Part shown: positions 10,985 through 22,260 of the stretch, piece after piece
Position numbering within the stretch: position 1 is the stretch's first letter
How the letters are laid out: every line of letters begins with the position of its first letter
Assembly (NCBI RefSeq): GCF_002776525.5
Contig: NC_045448.1
Span: 106,579,783-106,643,782 of the forward strand
Direction of reading: 5' to 3'
Length of the DNA stretch: 64,000 bases
Origin: Piliocolobus tephrosceles
Lineage: Eukaryota; Chordata; Mammalia; Primates; Cercopithecidae
Translations under genes and position numbers: made by a program
Notes under the pieces: model-generated
Told to the model about the DNA's origin: nothing
The model's input: the letters and a program-made list of their open reading frames with translations, nothing else
Databases searched by the model: none

Positions 10985-13535
10985 TTTTTTTTCTTTAAAG
11001 TGTTTATTGTGAGATATAATTTACATATAGATGCTTAAATTTGGGGAGGGAATGCAAGGCAAACACCTGTGTAACCACCACCCAGGTTAAAACTAAAAAC
11101 AGGCCAGTACCCTCCAAAGTTTCCCCTCAAGCTCTCTCCTAGTTACCACCCATAAAGTTAACCATTTTCCTGAATTTTATAATAATTGCCTTTCCTTGTA
11201 ATTTTAGCATCTGAATATATATCTTCAAATACTACAGGGTCACGTATTTTTTTAAAGTTCATACAGTTGGTATTTCTTTTTTTTTTTTCTGGCTCGTTTT
11301 TCTCAGCATTATGTTTCTAAGATTCACAGCATTATGTGTTGAGCTAACTATAGTTAACTTCATTTTCGTTGCTGAATAGTATTGCATTGTATGGATATGC
11401 CGCAATTTATGTATTATTTCTGCTGTTTATGTGTATTTTGGTTGCTTCTAGCTTTTTGCTATTAAGAATAATGCTGTCTCTTGGTGAACATAATATATAT
11501 GTTCAAACAATTTTTTTTCCAAGGGATTAGAGTGCAGTTGTTGGGTCATAGGGCAGGGATCACCAACCCCCATATGCCGTGGACCAATACTGGTCCGTGG
11601 CCTGTTAGGATCGGGGCTACACAGCGGGTGGTGGGTGAACGAGTGAACATTACCTCCTGAGCTCCGCCCCCTGTCGGCTCAGCGGTGGCATTAGATTCTC
11701 ATCGGAGCGCAAACCCTGTTGTGAACTGCACATGAGAGATCTAGGTTGTGCGCATCTTAGGAGAATCTAACTAGTGCCCGATGATTTCAGGTGGAACAGT
11801 TTTATTCTGTAACCATCCCGCTAATTCCCATCCATGGAAAAGTTGTCTTCCGTGAAACCGGTCCCTGGTGCCAGAAAGGCTGGGGACCACTGTCATAGAG
11901 TATGTATATCTTCAGTTTTAATAGATAGTGCATATAGTTTTCCAAAGTGGTGGTTTTGGTTTGCAGATCCATCATCAGGAATTCCTCTGCAACAACTTCA
12001 TAAAGTGTTTTCTTCCTTCCCTCCTTCTGTTCTGGAGAATGGCTAATGATCTCTAATTGCCATTTTATTTTCATTTCCCTGATTTCTCATAAAGCTGAGC
12101 AACTTTTCATGTTTACTTGACCATTTGGATATCTTCCTTTGTGACATCTGTTAAGTCTTTTACCCGTTTGGCTGTTGGTTTGCATGTCTTTTTTCCCGTT
12201 GTTTTGCAGAAGTTCTTTGTAAGTTTTGAATACAAGCTCTTTATTGGAACCCTGACCTCACACCAGTAACAAAAACCAGTTCCATTATGTGAGTTCTTTA
12301 TTGGTTACATATATTGAAAATAGCTTCTCTCACCGGATGGATTGCCCTTTTGGCTTATGTAATGGTGACTTTTGATGAACAGAAATTCTTAATTTTAATG
12401 AAGTTCAGTCTGTCAGTGTTTTCCATTATGGTTAATACTTTTGTGTCTTGTTCAATGTTTTTCTATCACAAGGTCGTGAAGATATTCTCCTGTATTCTAG
12501 AATTTTATTGTTTTGCCTTTCACAGTGAGCTCAAATTACGTCTGGAATAAATTTTTGTTATTGATGTGAGGTCAGGATTTTGTTTCTTCCTTATATTTGA
12601 TTGTCTCTGCATCCTTTATTGACTTTCCCAATGTTTTCTTTCCCTAGTATTTGTCAGTGACACCTTATTCGTAAATCAAGTGTCCATATATGTGTGAGCC
12701 TGTTTCTGGGCACTGTATTGGATTTCTTTGGGTTATTTGTCTATCCTAATACCAGGGTCACAGTTTTAATGAGTACTATGTGGTAGAACAAATCCTGACA
12801 CTTTGTTGTTCTCCTCAGTAACATCTTGGTTATTCTCAGTCCTTGGCTTCCGTATGTATCTTTTCAGTTATCTCTACACATACACACACACACACAATCG
12901 GGGTTTTTTATTAGCATCACTCAGAATATGAAGATCAATTTGGCAAGAATTAAAAATCTTTCAGAATCTTCAATGTTCAGTCTGACACACTATGTTTTTC
13001 AACTTATTTAGGTCTTCTTTATCTCATTATTTTATATTCTGCATAAAGATCTTGAACGTCTTTCGATAGATTTATTTCTGGGTCTTTGGTATTTTTAATA
13101 CTATTGGAAGTGACATCTTTTCAAAATGTTTGCTTTTTGTGGTTGTTAGGTTGAAGTATATTGCTGGTGCCCGGCCTTTATTGATCTATAAAAGTGGCAG
13201 TTTCATATGACTCAATATAAAATGTGGAAATGTGGTTGCTTTTAATATATTTACTGTGTATCCTGAAAACTTGCTAAATTACTTATTGATTCTAATAACT
13301 TAGCTCTAGATGCTTTTGAACAACCTCCATAAACTATCATAATCTGAGCTTGATGACATTTCTTCAATTTGACACCCAAAATCAACTATCACACATTCTA
13401 CCTTTTCTTTTTATACCTTAACTTTACTAGCTACAGCCAGTATGATGATAATACAGTGGTATTTAGTAGTCCTCTTTGACACTTTCCTCATCTCAGAGAT
13501 ACAACCTTCAATATTTCACGGTTAGATATTTTTTC
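10985..13535 (-). repeat. Old L1M, antisense, split by a MER1 element
   Basis: The 3' end lies at the left (GTTTATTGTGAGATATAATT), followed by antisense ORF2 landmarks: ATAGTATTGCATTGTATGG, TTCCAAAGTGGTGGT, CATTTCCCTGATTTCTC, TTTACCCGTTTGGCTG. It is interrupted at 11554-11892 by a hAT element, and L1 sequence resumes right after it. Strongly decayed. A short (CA)n lies at 12882-12896. Confidence 0.8.
11554..11892 (+). mobile_element. MER1 hAT-Charlie non-autonomous DNA transposon
   Basis: Begins CAGGGATCACCAACCCCC and ends GGCTGGGGACCACTG, the inverted termini of MER1. It contains the family core (GGCCTGTTAGGATCGGGG, GGCATTAGATTCTCATCGG, AAACCGGTCCCTGGTGCC). Flanking 8-bp target duplications are TCATAGGG (11546) and TCATAGAG (11893). 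It sits inside the antisense L1M, so it is younger than that L1. Strand is given by the usual consensus orientation. Confidence 0.93.
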
Positions 13536-13939
13536 TTCACTGCCCCCTTTGCCACCCCCACCCAAGATAGCCTTTATCACTTGTCAGTTTGAGTTCTCAA
13601 CAAGATCCTGAGACAGAGTTAGGAGTGCAAGAGATTGAGGGCTACTGCCTGTGAAAAATAAGCTGAAGAAAGCAGGATTGGGCCAGGAGAGTCTCAGACT
13701 GTGATGCAGAGTCTCGGCCAACCCAGTGGGGAGCTCTGGAGCAAAGACTGCCTGTTGGAAGCGTCCTGCACTGGGTCGGGTTGGCCAGGCCCTGGTACAC
13801 CTGCTGTGCTCATTCATTGTCTGGGAGGAGCCCAAGAAGAACTTGGCCTTACCTCAAATGCCACAGTTGATCCCAAAGGCTGTAGGTGGAGGCTGGTAGC
13901 CGGCAGTGTTTTTCATAACTGAATGACCAGTTCTTCCTT
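13536..13939. other. Intron, unrecognised G/C-richer stretch
   Basis: Less AT-rich than its surroundings (e.g. CAGTGGGGAGCTCTGGAGC). No known repeat or gene recognised. Opposed small open frames at 13584-13835 and 13701-13922 overlap each other and are not supported as genes. Confidence 0.4.
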
Positions 13940-14704
13940 GTAGGGAGATCTGAGCAGTTCATAGAAAAAGTATTGAAAATCAAAGCCACGCTGCGTGCAG
14001 TGTTTACACCTGTAATCCCAGTACTTTGGGAGGTTGAGGTGGGTGGATCACTTGAGGTCAGGAGTTCGAGACAAGCCTGACCGACATGGTGAAACCCTGT
14101 CTCTACTAAAAATAAAAAAGTAGCCAGGCGTAGTGGCACATACCTGTAATCCCAGCTACTCAGGAGGCTGAGGCAGGAGTATTGCTTGAACCCAGGAGAG
14201 GGAGGTTGCTGTGAGCTGAGATTGTGCCATTGCACTCTGGCCTGGGCAACAAAGGTGAAACTCCATCTCAAAAAAAAAAAGGAAAGAAAAGAAAATCAAA
14301 GCCAAAGAAATACATTCTAAAAGCAACTAGAGAAAAAAAGAGAGATCTTCAAAGAAGGTAGAATTAGCCTGACAGCTGACTTATAAACGGAACCAATGAG
14401 AGGCAAAAATAATATATAATAAAATTTACTGACAGAATTTACCAAACTAGAATTCTATACCCAGTGAAAATATCCGTTATAAATGAAAGTGAAATAAAGA
14501 CATTTGAAATAGATAAGAATGGAGAGAATTTGTCACCAGAAAATTTTATGCCAAAGGAAATAATACAGCCTTTAGGCTGAAGGTAAATGATTTTAGAAGC
14601 TCAGAAATGCAAAGGAATAAAGAATATTAAAAATATTTAAGTGTGTGGATAACTAAATGAATGCATACTCTGTAGAACAATAATAATAGTATTTTGACTT
14701 AATG
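13940..14704 (+). repeat. HAL1/L1M ORF1-region fragment, sense, split by AluS
   Basis: TAGAAAAAGTATTGAAAATC before the Alu, then AAGCAACTAGAGAAAAAAAG, CTAGAATTCTATACCCAGTG and GAAATAAAGACATTTG after it, follow the order of HAL1/L1M ORF1 sequence. No open frame remains. Confidence 0.7.
13988..14290 (+). repeat. AluS-type, sense
   Basis: GTTTACACCTGTAATCCCAG through CTGGGCAACAAAGGTGAAAC and an A-rich tail. GAAAATCAAAGCC at 13975-13987 and 14291-14303 is a perfect 13-bp target-site duplication. Confidence 0.95.
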
Positions 14705-14744
14705 CAGTGTGGCAGAACATTTTGGTACCGCTAAGGCTAAATCA

Positions 14745-15075
14745 TAGGAAGTTTGACACCTTCTATCTGGTTCTGTCCATTTTAGAACATTTCCTTTGGG
14801 AAGTGAATCGCCATGATGTGAGAAACTTAAGCCACATGGAGAGGCCACATGTAGTCTTCTGGTCGCAGTCAGCTAAGCTCCCAGCTGACAGCCAGCATCA
14901 CTTTCCCATCATGTGAGCCTCCTTAGACAACCAGCACATCTGTACTTTCAGGTAAATGCTGCCTGAATTCACATGTAACTGCAACACAGAAGGGACATTA
15001 CGTGAGAATAAATTGTTGTTTTAAGTTGCTAAACCTTAGAGTGGTTTATTATGCAGTAGTAGATAACCAGAATGC
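14745..15075 (+). repeat. MLT1-like MaLR LTR, sense, diverged
   Basis: GAACATTTCCTTTGGGAAG, CACATGGAGAGGCCACATG and the end AATAAATTGTTGTTTTAAGT...GATAACCAGAATGC follow the MLT1-type pattern (aataaatgtttgttgtttaagccgctaag...gataactaatac). No provirus interior seen. Confidence 0.6.
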
Positions 15076-15079
15076 TTGA

Positions 15080-15400
15080 TATCATATCAGACCTGGTTGG
15101 TCTGTGTTCGGTTTTCTTCCACTGCTTCAGAAATGCCTTTTTGCATTTGGTTTGTCCGAAACAAGATCGAGACAAGGTCTACACATTGCGTGGGTGCTAT
15201 GTCTCCTAAGTCTCTTTTATGCTGTTCCCCCCACTCACCTTTTTGTTGTTGTTAATGAAATTGGCTCATTTGTCTATAGGATTTCCTACATTCTAGGTTT
15301 GGCTGTTTTCATCCTCTTGGTGTCATTTAACATTCACTTATCATGTGAATTTTCTGTAAACTGTTAGCTAAATCTAGAGTCTGGATTAGGTTTAAATTTT
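15080..15400 (-). repeat. L1M 3' UTR fragment, antisense
   Basis: GCATTTGGTTTGTCCGAAAC, CAAGGTCTACACATTGCG, GTCTCCTAAGTCTCTTTTA, GGTGTCATTTAACATTC and TTCTGTAAACTGTTAGCTA match the antisense L1ME/L1MC 3' UTR in order. Confidence 0.7.
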
Positions 15401-15604
15401 TTTTTTTTTCTTAACAAGAAGATTTTATAGCTAGTTGTGCAGTAATCTGGTCTTTGTCTCTGGTCCTGGAGATGCTCTAAATGTTGGAATTTCCTTAATA
15501 ATGAGAGTGTCTTTGTTATTCCTGAGTCCCTTGGACCACATCTGAGTGTATACCTAATGAGAAAACTCAAGATAGGGTTGGTCATCAGAAAAACGAACCG
15601 TGTT

Positions 15605-15910
15605 GGCCAGGCGCAGTTGCTCACGCCTGTAATCCCAGCACTTTGGGAGGCTGAGGCCGATGGATCGCCTGTGGTCAGGAGTTCGAGACCAGCCTGACCA
15701 ACTTGGTGAAAACCCACCTCTACTAAAAATACAAAATTAGCCAAGGATGGTGGCATGCGCCTGTAGTTCTAGCTACTCGGGGGGCTGACACAGCATTGCT
15801 TGAACCCGGGAGGCGGAGGTTGTAGTGAGCCGAGATCGTGCCACTGCACTCCAGCCTCGGTGACAGAGCAAGATTCCGTCTCAAGAAAAAAAAAAGAAAA
15901 AAGAAAAAAA
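15605..15910 (+). repeat. AluS-type, sense
   Basis: GGCCAGGCGCAGTTGCTCACG through GACAGAGCAAGATTCCGTCTC and a GA-rich tail. AAAACGAACCGTGT before it and AAACCAACCATGTG after it are a slightly diverged target-site duplication. Confidence 0.93.
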
Positions 15911-15954
15911 CCAACCATGTGATTAGAGGATTGGGCTTTGAGCCGACCCACCCT

Positions 15955-16380
15955 CTTCTAGGGAAGCTGGGAGGTGAGTTGGGTCACATGGTGGTTAGTG
16001 ATTGAATCAACTCTGGGTACTGAAGCTTGCTGGAACTTTCTGGTTGGTGAACACATCAGTGTGCCAAAAGACTGATATTCCCTGATCCGTGGAGAAGAGG
16101 ACACAGAAGTTCTGTGTTCACAGGGACCCTCATCTCAGACCTTTTCCTCTATGCCCCTTTAGAATAAAACTGTAATAATTAAGTATAGTGCTTTACTGAG
16201 TTATTCTAGCAAATTATCAAGCCTGATTGGAGTTCATGGGAACCCCCTAGATTTGTAGCTGGTTGGTCAGAAGTATCGGTGGGCTAGGGACCCCCAAACT
16301 TGTAACTGGTGTCTGAAGTGAGGGCTGTCTTGTTAGAGACTGTGCCCTTTACCTTGTAGATTCTGACACTGTCTGGATGG
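15955..16380 (+). repeat. Possible old LTR-type repeat with AATAAA
   Basis: Contains a polyadenylation-like AATAAAACTG near 16163 followed by GTATAGTGCTTTACTGAG and TTATTCTAGCAAATTATCAAG, a pattern I associate with medium-reiterated LTR repeats. I cannot name the family or bound it. Ends where the MST LTR begins. Confidence 0.35.
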
Positions 16381-16753
16381 TGATATGGTCTGGCTGTGCC
16401 CACACCCGAATCTTGTCTTGAATTGGTAATTCTCATAATCTCCACATGCTGTGGAAGGGAACCCGCTGGGAGGTCATTGAATCATGGTGGCGGTTACTCC
16501 CATGCTGCTGTTCTCATGATAGTGAATTGTCATGAGATCTGGTGGTTTTATAAGAGGCTTTTCCCCCTTTGCTCAGCACTTCTTGCTGCTGCCATGTGAA
16601 GAAGAACATGTTTGCTTCCCCTTCCGCCATGATTGTAAGTTTTCTGAGGCCTCTCAAGCCCTGCAGAACTGTGAGTCAGTGAAACTTCTTTTCTTTATGA
16701 ATTACCCAGTCTTGGGTATGTCTTTATTAGCAGTGTGAGAACAGACTAATACA
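16381..16753 (+). mobile_element. Solo MST-type LTR (ERVL-MaLR)
   Basis: Starts TGATATGGTCTGGCTGTGCC and ends AGAACAGACTAATACA (TG...CA). Interior landmarks: GGAGGTCATTGAATCATGG, TTCTCATGATAGTGAA, CTGCTGCCATGTGAAGAAG, CATGATTGTAAGTTTTCTGAGG, GAATTACCCAGTC. GATGG lies on both sides (16376-16380 and 16754-16758), a perfect 5-bp duplication, so this is a complete solo LTR left by LTR-LTR recombination. Confidence 0.95.
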
Positions 16754-16925
16754 GATGGTTAGCATCAGAATCGTACTGCCTTTCACTAGTGGGACTGTCC
16801 ATTGTCTGTGTTTGTCATGAGGAGATGGTATGCCAGATTGTCATAGATTTTTAGGTCACAGATTTTCTTATGTAGGGATTTAATGTAGGGAAATAAGATA
16901 TTATGGCATTATTTCTGTTGATCTA

Positions 16926-17137
16926 AGCCAGATGTTGGCAAACTTTTTTGGTAAAGGGCCAGATATTAACTTCTTCAGGGTTTGTGTCCTGAATGGTCTC
17001 TATCACAACTATTCAACTTCCGTCATCATAGTGTGAAAGCTGCCATAACAGTATGTGAGAAATGGGCATAAAACTTTATTTGCAGAAGCTAGTAGAAGAC
17101 TGGATTTAGCTTATGGGCTGTAGATTACCAACTTCTT
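16926..17137 (+). mobile_element. hAT-type MER element, sense
   Basis: GTTGGCAAACTTTTTTGGTAAAGGGCC, GGTCTCTATCACAACTATTC and AAAACTTTATTTGCAG to TTATGGGCTGTAGATTACC follow a common mammalian hAT-Charlie-type consensus. I am not sure of the family number. Confidence 0.65.
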
Positions 17138-17309
17138 TTCTAAATTGGCTTGGGAATGAGCTTTAATGTTCTCCTAGGAGAAAAGGAAATGGAGAAGAAA
17201 CTGTGATTTTTGACTTGTACGGAGACCTAGAAGTACTCATATTTTGTTTCAAATCAAAGGACTTCTATTATAAAAAATATATACGCTTGTAGAAAATTTG
17301 AAAAAGTAA

Positions 17310-17522
17310 TATTTACTGGGTATTGACAAGTGTCAGGTATTCTTCTAAATTCTTAAATATGTGAGATGGTATTCGTTCTATGATGATTTTACAAGTGAGC
17401 ATATTAAAGTGCGGAGAGTTTAACCTAAGCAAATAAATGATTATTAAGTGATAAAGCTAGAATTGAAAACCAAGCATTTGACTCTAAAGCCTAAGTTCTT
17501 AACCCCTCTGCAATAGCATGGG
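17310..17522 (+). repeat. MIR ancient SINE, sense
   Basis: TTTACTGGGTATTGACAAG, GTCAGGTATTCTTCTAAATTC, GATAAAGCTAGAATTG and TTCTTAACCCCTCTGCAATAGCA follow the MIR consensus from core to 3' end. Confidence 0.7.
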
Positions 17523-18021
17523 GCAGGGGTCGTTACCCTTGCATCCCACTACCCAAATGTACTACAAGGTAGTGCTTTTTTTTTTTTTCTCAGTTATTTT
17601 TCTCTCTGCAAACAAAGCTAGATTTTCTCATTCTACATAATCAGTTTTACAATATTGCAACTAGTTTTGTGCTCAAAACAGCCACTTTGTGTCATGCCAA
17701 GTTGATTACCTGTGGCTGAAGGGAGAAGTGGGTGGGACACTAGAAAGCTGTCATCAGAGGCCAACAGCTCTGCAGCTCTTTGTAGCTGGCAGAATGCTGC
17801 TTTCTACAGACTTTCTCCAAGAGTATTTGGCTAGTGAGGGCAGAGCTGGTGTTTGAACACAGGTTTTTATTTTCTACTTTAAATTTTGGGCTTCTCAGAA
17901 ATATCTGCTCCCTGCTTCATCCCTATTTTGATTCTCCCTTTACTACTATTTCCTGCCCTCTGTTGTAGTACAATAAGTGGTACAAAAGAAGAATAAATAG
18001 CAGGTTCAGAAACAGCCGTAA
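17523..18021. other. Intron, unique
   Basis: No repeat or gene recognised. One T-rich run lies at 17576-17590. Confidence 0.5.
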
Positions 18022-18308
18022 GGCTGGGCGCCACGCCTATAATCCCAGCACTTTGGGAGGCCGAGGTGGGCGGATCATTTGAGGTCAGGAGTCCAAGACC
18101 AGCCTGACCAACATGGTAAAACTCCATCTCTACTAAAAATTTGAAAAATTTAGCTGGGCGTGCTGGCACATGCCTGTAGTCCCAGCTACTTCGGAGGCTG
18201 AGGCAGGAGAATTGCTTGATCTCGGGAGACAGAGGTTGCAGTGGGTTGACATCGCACCACTGCATTCCAGCCTGGGCAGCAGAGCTAGACTCCATGTCAA
18301 AATAAAAT
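18022..18308 (+). repeat. AluS-type, sense, small deletion near the start
   Basis: GGCTGGGCGC is followed directly by CACGCCTATAATCCC, so the GTGGCT part of the head is missing. The end reads GCAGAGCTAGACTCCATGTC. AGCCGTAA and AGCCTTAA flank it. Confidence 0.9.
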
Positions 18309-18581
18309 AGCCTTAAAAACTAGGAACAAAGAATACCACAAAATACTAAAATGGTATGGAAAGTCTGAATATACAAAGACCTCACACCTTAAACAAAAAC
18401 TAACTCAAAATGGCTCATGGACTTAATGTAAAATATAAAACTATAATAAAACCTTTAAGGAGAAAAAACTAGGAGTAAAGCTTCAGCTTACAGGGCTAGG
18501 CAAAGAGTTCTTGACACCAGAGAATTAATACCAGATGTGCAATACATAAAGGAAAGATTGATGAATTTAAAACTTACACTG

Positions 18582-18907
18582 GGCCAGACGCAGTACCTCA
18601 TGCCTGTAATTCCAGCACTTTGGGAGGCCAAGGGAAGAGGAACCCTTGAGCCCAGGAGTTTAATTAAGATCGGCTTAGGCAACATAGTGAGACCTTGTCT
18701 CTAGTAAAATAAAAAGTAAGTAAATAAAATAAATAAAAAATTGGCCGGGTGTGGTGGTGTGCACCTGTAGTCCCAGCTACTCGGGAGTCAGAAGCAGAGG
18801 ATCTTTTGAGCCTGGCACGTCAAGGCTGCAGTGAGCCTTGATCACACCACTGCATTCCAGCCTGGGCAACAGAGCAAGACTGGTCTCACAAAAACAAACA
18901 AACAAAA
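18582..18907 (+). repeat. AluJ-type, sense, with expanded middle A-rich linker
   Basis: GGCCAGACGCAGTACCTCATG through CTGGGCAACAGAGCAAGAC. The linker between arms is enlarged to a TAAA-rich run (18704-18738), and the tail is (CAAA)n. Confidence 0.88.
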
Positions 18908-19192
18908 CCTGTCTCTGCAGAAGACCATGTGAAGATGTAAAGATAAATATAGAATAGGAGAAAATATTTACAAGTCAATCTGACAATGGACCTAGTTTCT
19001 GGAATATAGAAAGAACTCTCGAAACTCAGTAGTATAAAAATACAGGAAACAGGGAAAAGACATGAACACACATTTCCCTGCAGGGGAAACACAGATGGTA
19101 AAAAGGACATGAAAACCTGTTCAACATCATTAGCCACCAGGAAATGCAAATAAAAACACAAAACAGTGACACCACCAAATACTGGCAAGGAC

Positions 19193-19545
19193 GTGCAGAA
19201 ACTGGATCACGCATGCATTGCTGGTAGGCATGAGAGTGATGCAGCTATTCTGGAAAAACAGTGTGTGGAGAAACTGGATCACACATGCATTGCTGGTAGG
19301 TGTGTGAGTGATGCAGCTATTCTGGAAAAAACAGTGTGTGGAGAAACTGGATCACGCGTGCATTGCTGGTAGGCATGTGAGTGATGCAGCTATTCTGGAA
19401 AAAACAGTGTGTGGAGAAACTGGATCACGCNNNNNNNNNNATGCAGCTATTCTGGAAAAAACAGTGTGTGGAGAAACTGGATCACGCATGCATTGCTGGT
19501 AGGCATGTGAGTGATGCAGCTATTGTGGAAAAAACAGTGTGGCAG
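19193..19545 (+). repeat. 73-bp tandem array inside L1M ORF2, about five units, with gap
   Basis: The unit contains GAAACTGGATCACGCATGC, TTGCTGGTAGGCATG and ATGCAGCTATTCTGG...AACAGTGTG. ACTGGATCAC occurs at 19201, 19273, 19346, 19419 and 19476, so spacing is 72, 73, 73 and then 57 across a 10-N gap at 19431-19440. The same segment is single-copy in L1, so this is a local amplification after insertion. The short last spacing shows the gap is at least 16 bases undersized. Confidence 0.95.
19431..19440. other. Assembly gap (10 N) within the tandem array
   Basis: Ten N replace part of a repeat unit. The true length is unknown and may hide extra copies. Confidence 0.99.
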
Positions 19546-20300
19546 TTTCATATAAATCTAAACATACGGTTACTATAATTGACCTACTAATTGCACTCTT
19601 GAGGGTTCTCCCAGAGAAATGAAAATTTATATTTGCACTAAAACCTGTATATAAATGTTCATAGCAGCTCTTTTTATACTAGCCCCAAACGGGAAACTAC
19701 CCGGATGTATTTCAGATGTGCTGTTGAACAGCGATACATCCATACCATGGAATACAACTCAGCAATAAAAAGGAGTGAAGTGTTGGCACATACAACAACC
19801 TGGAGAAGTCTCCAGATAATTAGGCTGAGTGAAAAAAGCCAACTCCAAAAGGTTACATGGGCATGATTTCGTTTATATGAGCTTTTTAAAATGAAAAAGT
19901 TTTAGTCATGAATAATAGAGTGATGGTTGCCAGGGCTGGAGGGAGGGCAGGAGGAAGATGAGTGTGATTATAAAAGCGACACACTGGATCCTCAGGGTGC
20001 TGACACTGTTCTGTGTCTTGACTGTGGTGTTCATGAACCTACACAGTGGAGAAAATTGTGTAGAACTAAATACATGTACAAACACCAATGAGGACATACA
20101 AAACTGAGAACTTCTGAACAAACAGATGGATCGTACCAGTGTCGCTGGGCTACTTGTGATACTTTGCCATAGTGTTTGCAGAATGATACAATGGGGAAAC
20201 TGAGTTAAAATATAGCTCTTTTTACTATTTCTTACAACTGCATATGAATCTACAGTTATCTCAGTGAAAATTCATCTTAAAAATACACACAGAGAAGCAC

Positions 20301-22060
20301 AGGAAGCAAAACAATTAGAAAGTCAGGAAAGACCCCTTTTGTGAGTTAAAAATTCTTGAAACTGCCTCACAGATGTCATCCATTTTCACTATGAGATGAT
20401 CTGCAGAGAACTTTGTGGGGGAGATGGCTTGATGAGAAGTAGGATTACATGTTGAGATCCTTATAATCAAAAGCAGACCTCATCCTCTCCCTTCCCCCAA
20501 CCCAGTCCTGGAGGAAGTATGTAATTTTATCTCTAAAGGTGACAGAGAAGCATAGTCTCATCCCCTGCAAGGAAACTGGCTCCCAGGTATTTCCCTAGGG
20601 AAAGCTGCCCGGTATGTAGGTAATACTCACATGGCGCCCACTGTGGCTTCTGGTACCCCGGGTTTGTGTGCTTGTGCTGCCTGTACCATCAAGAAGCTTA
20701 AATTCTAGGGTGTGCAGACCTTGTCTTACCTCTAAGCATCCACGCCATGTACACAACTGCCACATACCTCATTCTGAAGTGAATTTCATTTAGCTGATTT
20801 TTTTTCTAGTAAGATTAAATCTTCTGTTTAATAATAATGCAGTATAGAAGTATGACCATCTTAAAATTTGTTAGCAGTAACATAGCCAACTTTCAGCTCA
20901 TGTAAGCTAAAAGTTGGTTTTAGGCATATGCAGTTCTGTCAAGGATATGTTATTATATGAATGCAATACTAGACCAGATCGAAGGATTTGAATTCTCTTA
21001 TCATTTACTAATGTAAAACATTTAGAGGCTTACTTTCTTTATCTGTAAAATGAATTCTGTATTTATCTCCAATGTGTTAAGAGCTGCAAGGACCACTGGA
21101 AATACAAACACAGTTGTTAAGACAGTAATGCACTTTGAATTAAAATGCGAGATGTTACTACAGAAGAACATCTAAATTATGGATATCTCTGTAAAACTGA
21201 GGTTAAAGTACAATGTTCAATCTTGGCCTGTTTGTGTTTTGGACCAGATAATTGGTTGTAGGGTAGAAGAAAGAGTGTTCTGTGCATTACCTGGTGTTTA
21301 GCAGCAGGCCGGACTCTACACACTTAATGTTAGTGGCCCCATGATTTGAGACAAACAGAAATGCCTCTTAGTTTTTTTAACTCTTCTAGAATTTGTCCAG
21401 CGTGTTTTTTGATGTTAATAAAAACCCACACACAGAAAAATGCTTCTGGATGTTGCCAAATGCCCCCAGGGAAACAAAATTGCCCTCAGTTGAGAACCAT
21501 TGAGTTATAGGGATGAAATTATCAGATATGTTCGTTTTATAAAAGAATTTAATAGTATTTTAAAGCATACCACATTTATTTTTGCCAAGGCTGGTCTATT
21601 TGATTGGAAGAAGAGTCCATTTTCCTCCCGCATATCCCCATTTGGAATTGGGAGTGTGTTCTGAGAGAAGCTGTGCTCAGATGATCTGGAATCCACAGCC
21701 TAGTGAGGAGCGAGGTTGAAGCTGAAGTCCTTAAGTATGACAGAAGCATGGGTGGGAAGGTACTGAAAGACCAAAGAATTTGGGGGTGGGGAGGTAGGAA
21801 AGGTGTCTCCAAGTTCACATGCATGTGCATATTTTCCTTAATACCTGAGATGAAACAACACCCCTGTTATGTCTTGTCTGTTCTAAAGAGATGTGGTGAA
21901 GAGAATTTGCATCTAGTTGAGAATTACTAAAGTTTCTGTGATTCAGTGAAATTGCTTTTGAAACATTGTAGGAGTGTCTTACATTTGATAGAAGGTTAAA
22001 AAAAATGCATGGCACGGGCATTTTCGAGGGCTCTGAGTACTCTTAATAGACCCTTATCTC
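20301..22060. other. Intron, mostly unique, with possible hAT fragment
   Basis: 21420-21515 (AAATGCTTCTGGATGTTGCC, AAATTGCCCTCAGTTGAGAACCATTG) resembles the end of a MER-type hAT element. 21756-21856 is one copy of an inverted pair described separately. The rest is unrecognised. Confidence 0.45.
21756..21856 (+). repeat. Unrecognised 101-bp repeat, copy A
   Basis: Matches 29186-29286 in inverted orientation with 14 mismatches and no indels by eye (about 86%). Shared blocks include GTGTCTCCAA and TTCACATGCATGT. Not one of the Alu, L1, MIR, L2 or MaLR families I recognise. Confidence 0.75.
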
Positions 22061-22260
22061 TGGATATGAGTTCATGAGGTTCAAAGGTCCCTGCCAGTCA
22101 AATGGCAAACTATGGCGTTTCCCTGTCCTTTAGAGATTGCTTTACTGTCTAATGAGGTTGATCATCTTTTTCATATAGTTATTGGCCATTTATTTTTCTT
22201 TAGTGATTGTCTTCTTGCCCTTTGCTTACATTTCAGTCACAACATTGGTTTTCCCATTTC
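22061..22260 (-). repeat. Possible L1M fragment, antisense
   Basis: GAGGTTGATCATCTTTTTCATATAG, TTATTGGCCATTTATTTT and CTTGCCCTTTGCTTACATTT resemble antisense L1 ORF2 3' sequence. Boundaries uncertain. Confidence 0.5.

Larger units (their letters stand above)
18309..20300 (+). repeat. Old L1M, sense, ORF2 end and 3' UTR
   Basis: AACTAACTCAAAATGGCTCATGG, GAACAAACTTACACT-type ORF2 remnants, AACATCATTAGCCACCAGG, TTCATAGCAGCTC, ATACCATGGAATACAACTCAGC and the 3' UTR (GGTTGCCAGGGCTGGAGGG, GAACCTACACAGTGG) run in sense order. It is split by an AluJ (18582-18907) and expanded internally by a 73-bp tandem array (19193-19545). Confidence 0.82.

Noticed and set aside
13849..14271. 140-codon minus-strand frame with FLVETGFHHVGQA
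   Set aside because: Standard translation of an antisense Alu, seen again at 15364, 17879, 36221, 50264 and 52903.
19166..19578. Repeat array that could suggest CRISPR or a repeat protein
   Set aside because: Units are contiguous without spacers, 73 bases is not a multiple of three, and the unit is an L1 ORF2 segment in a primate intron.
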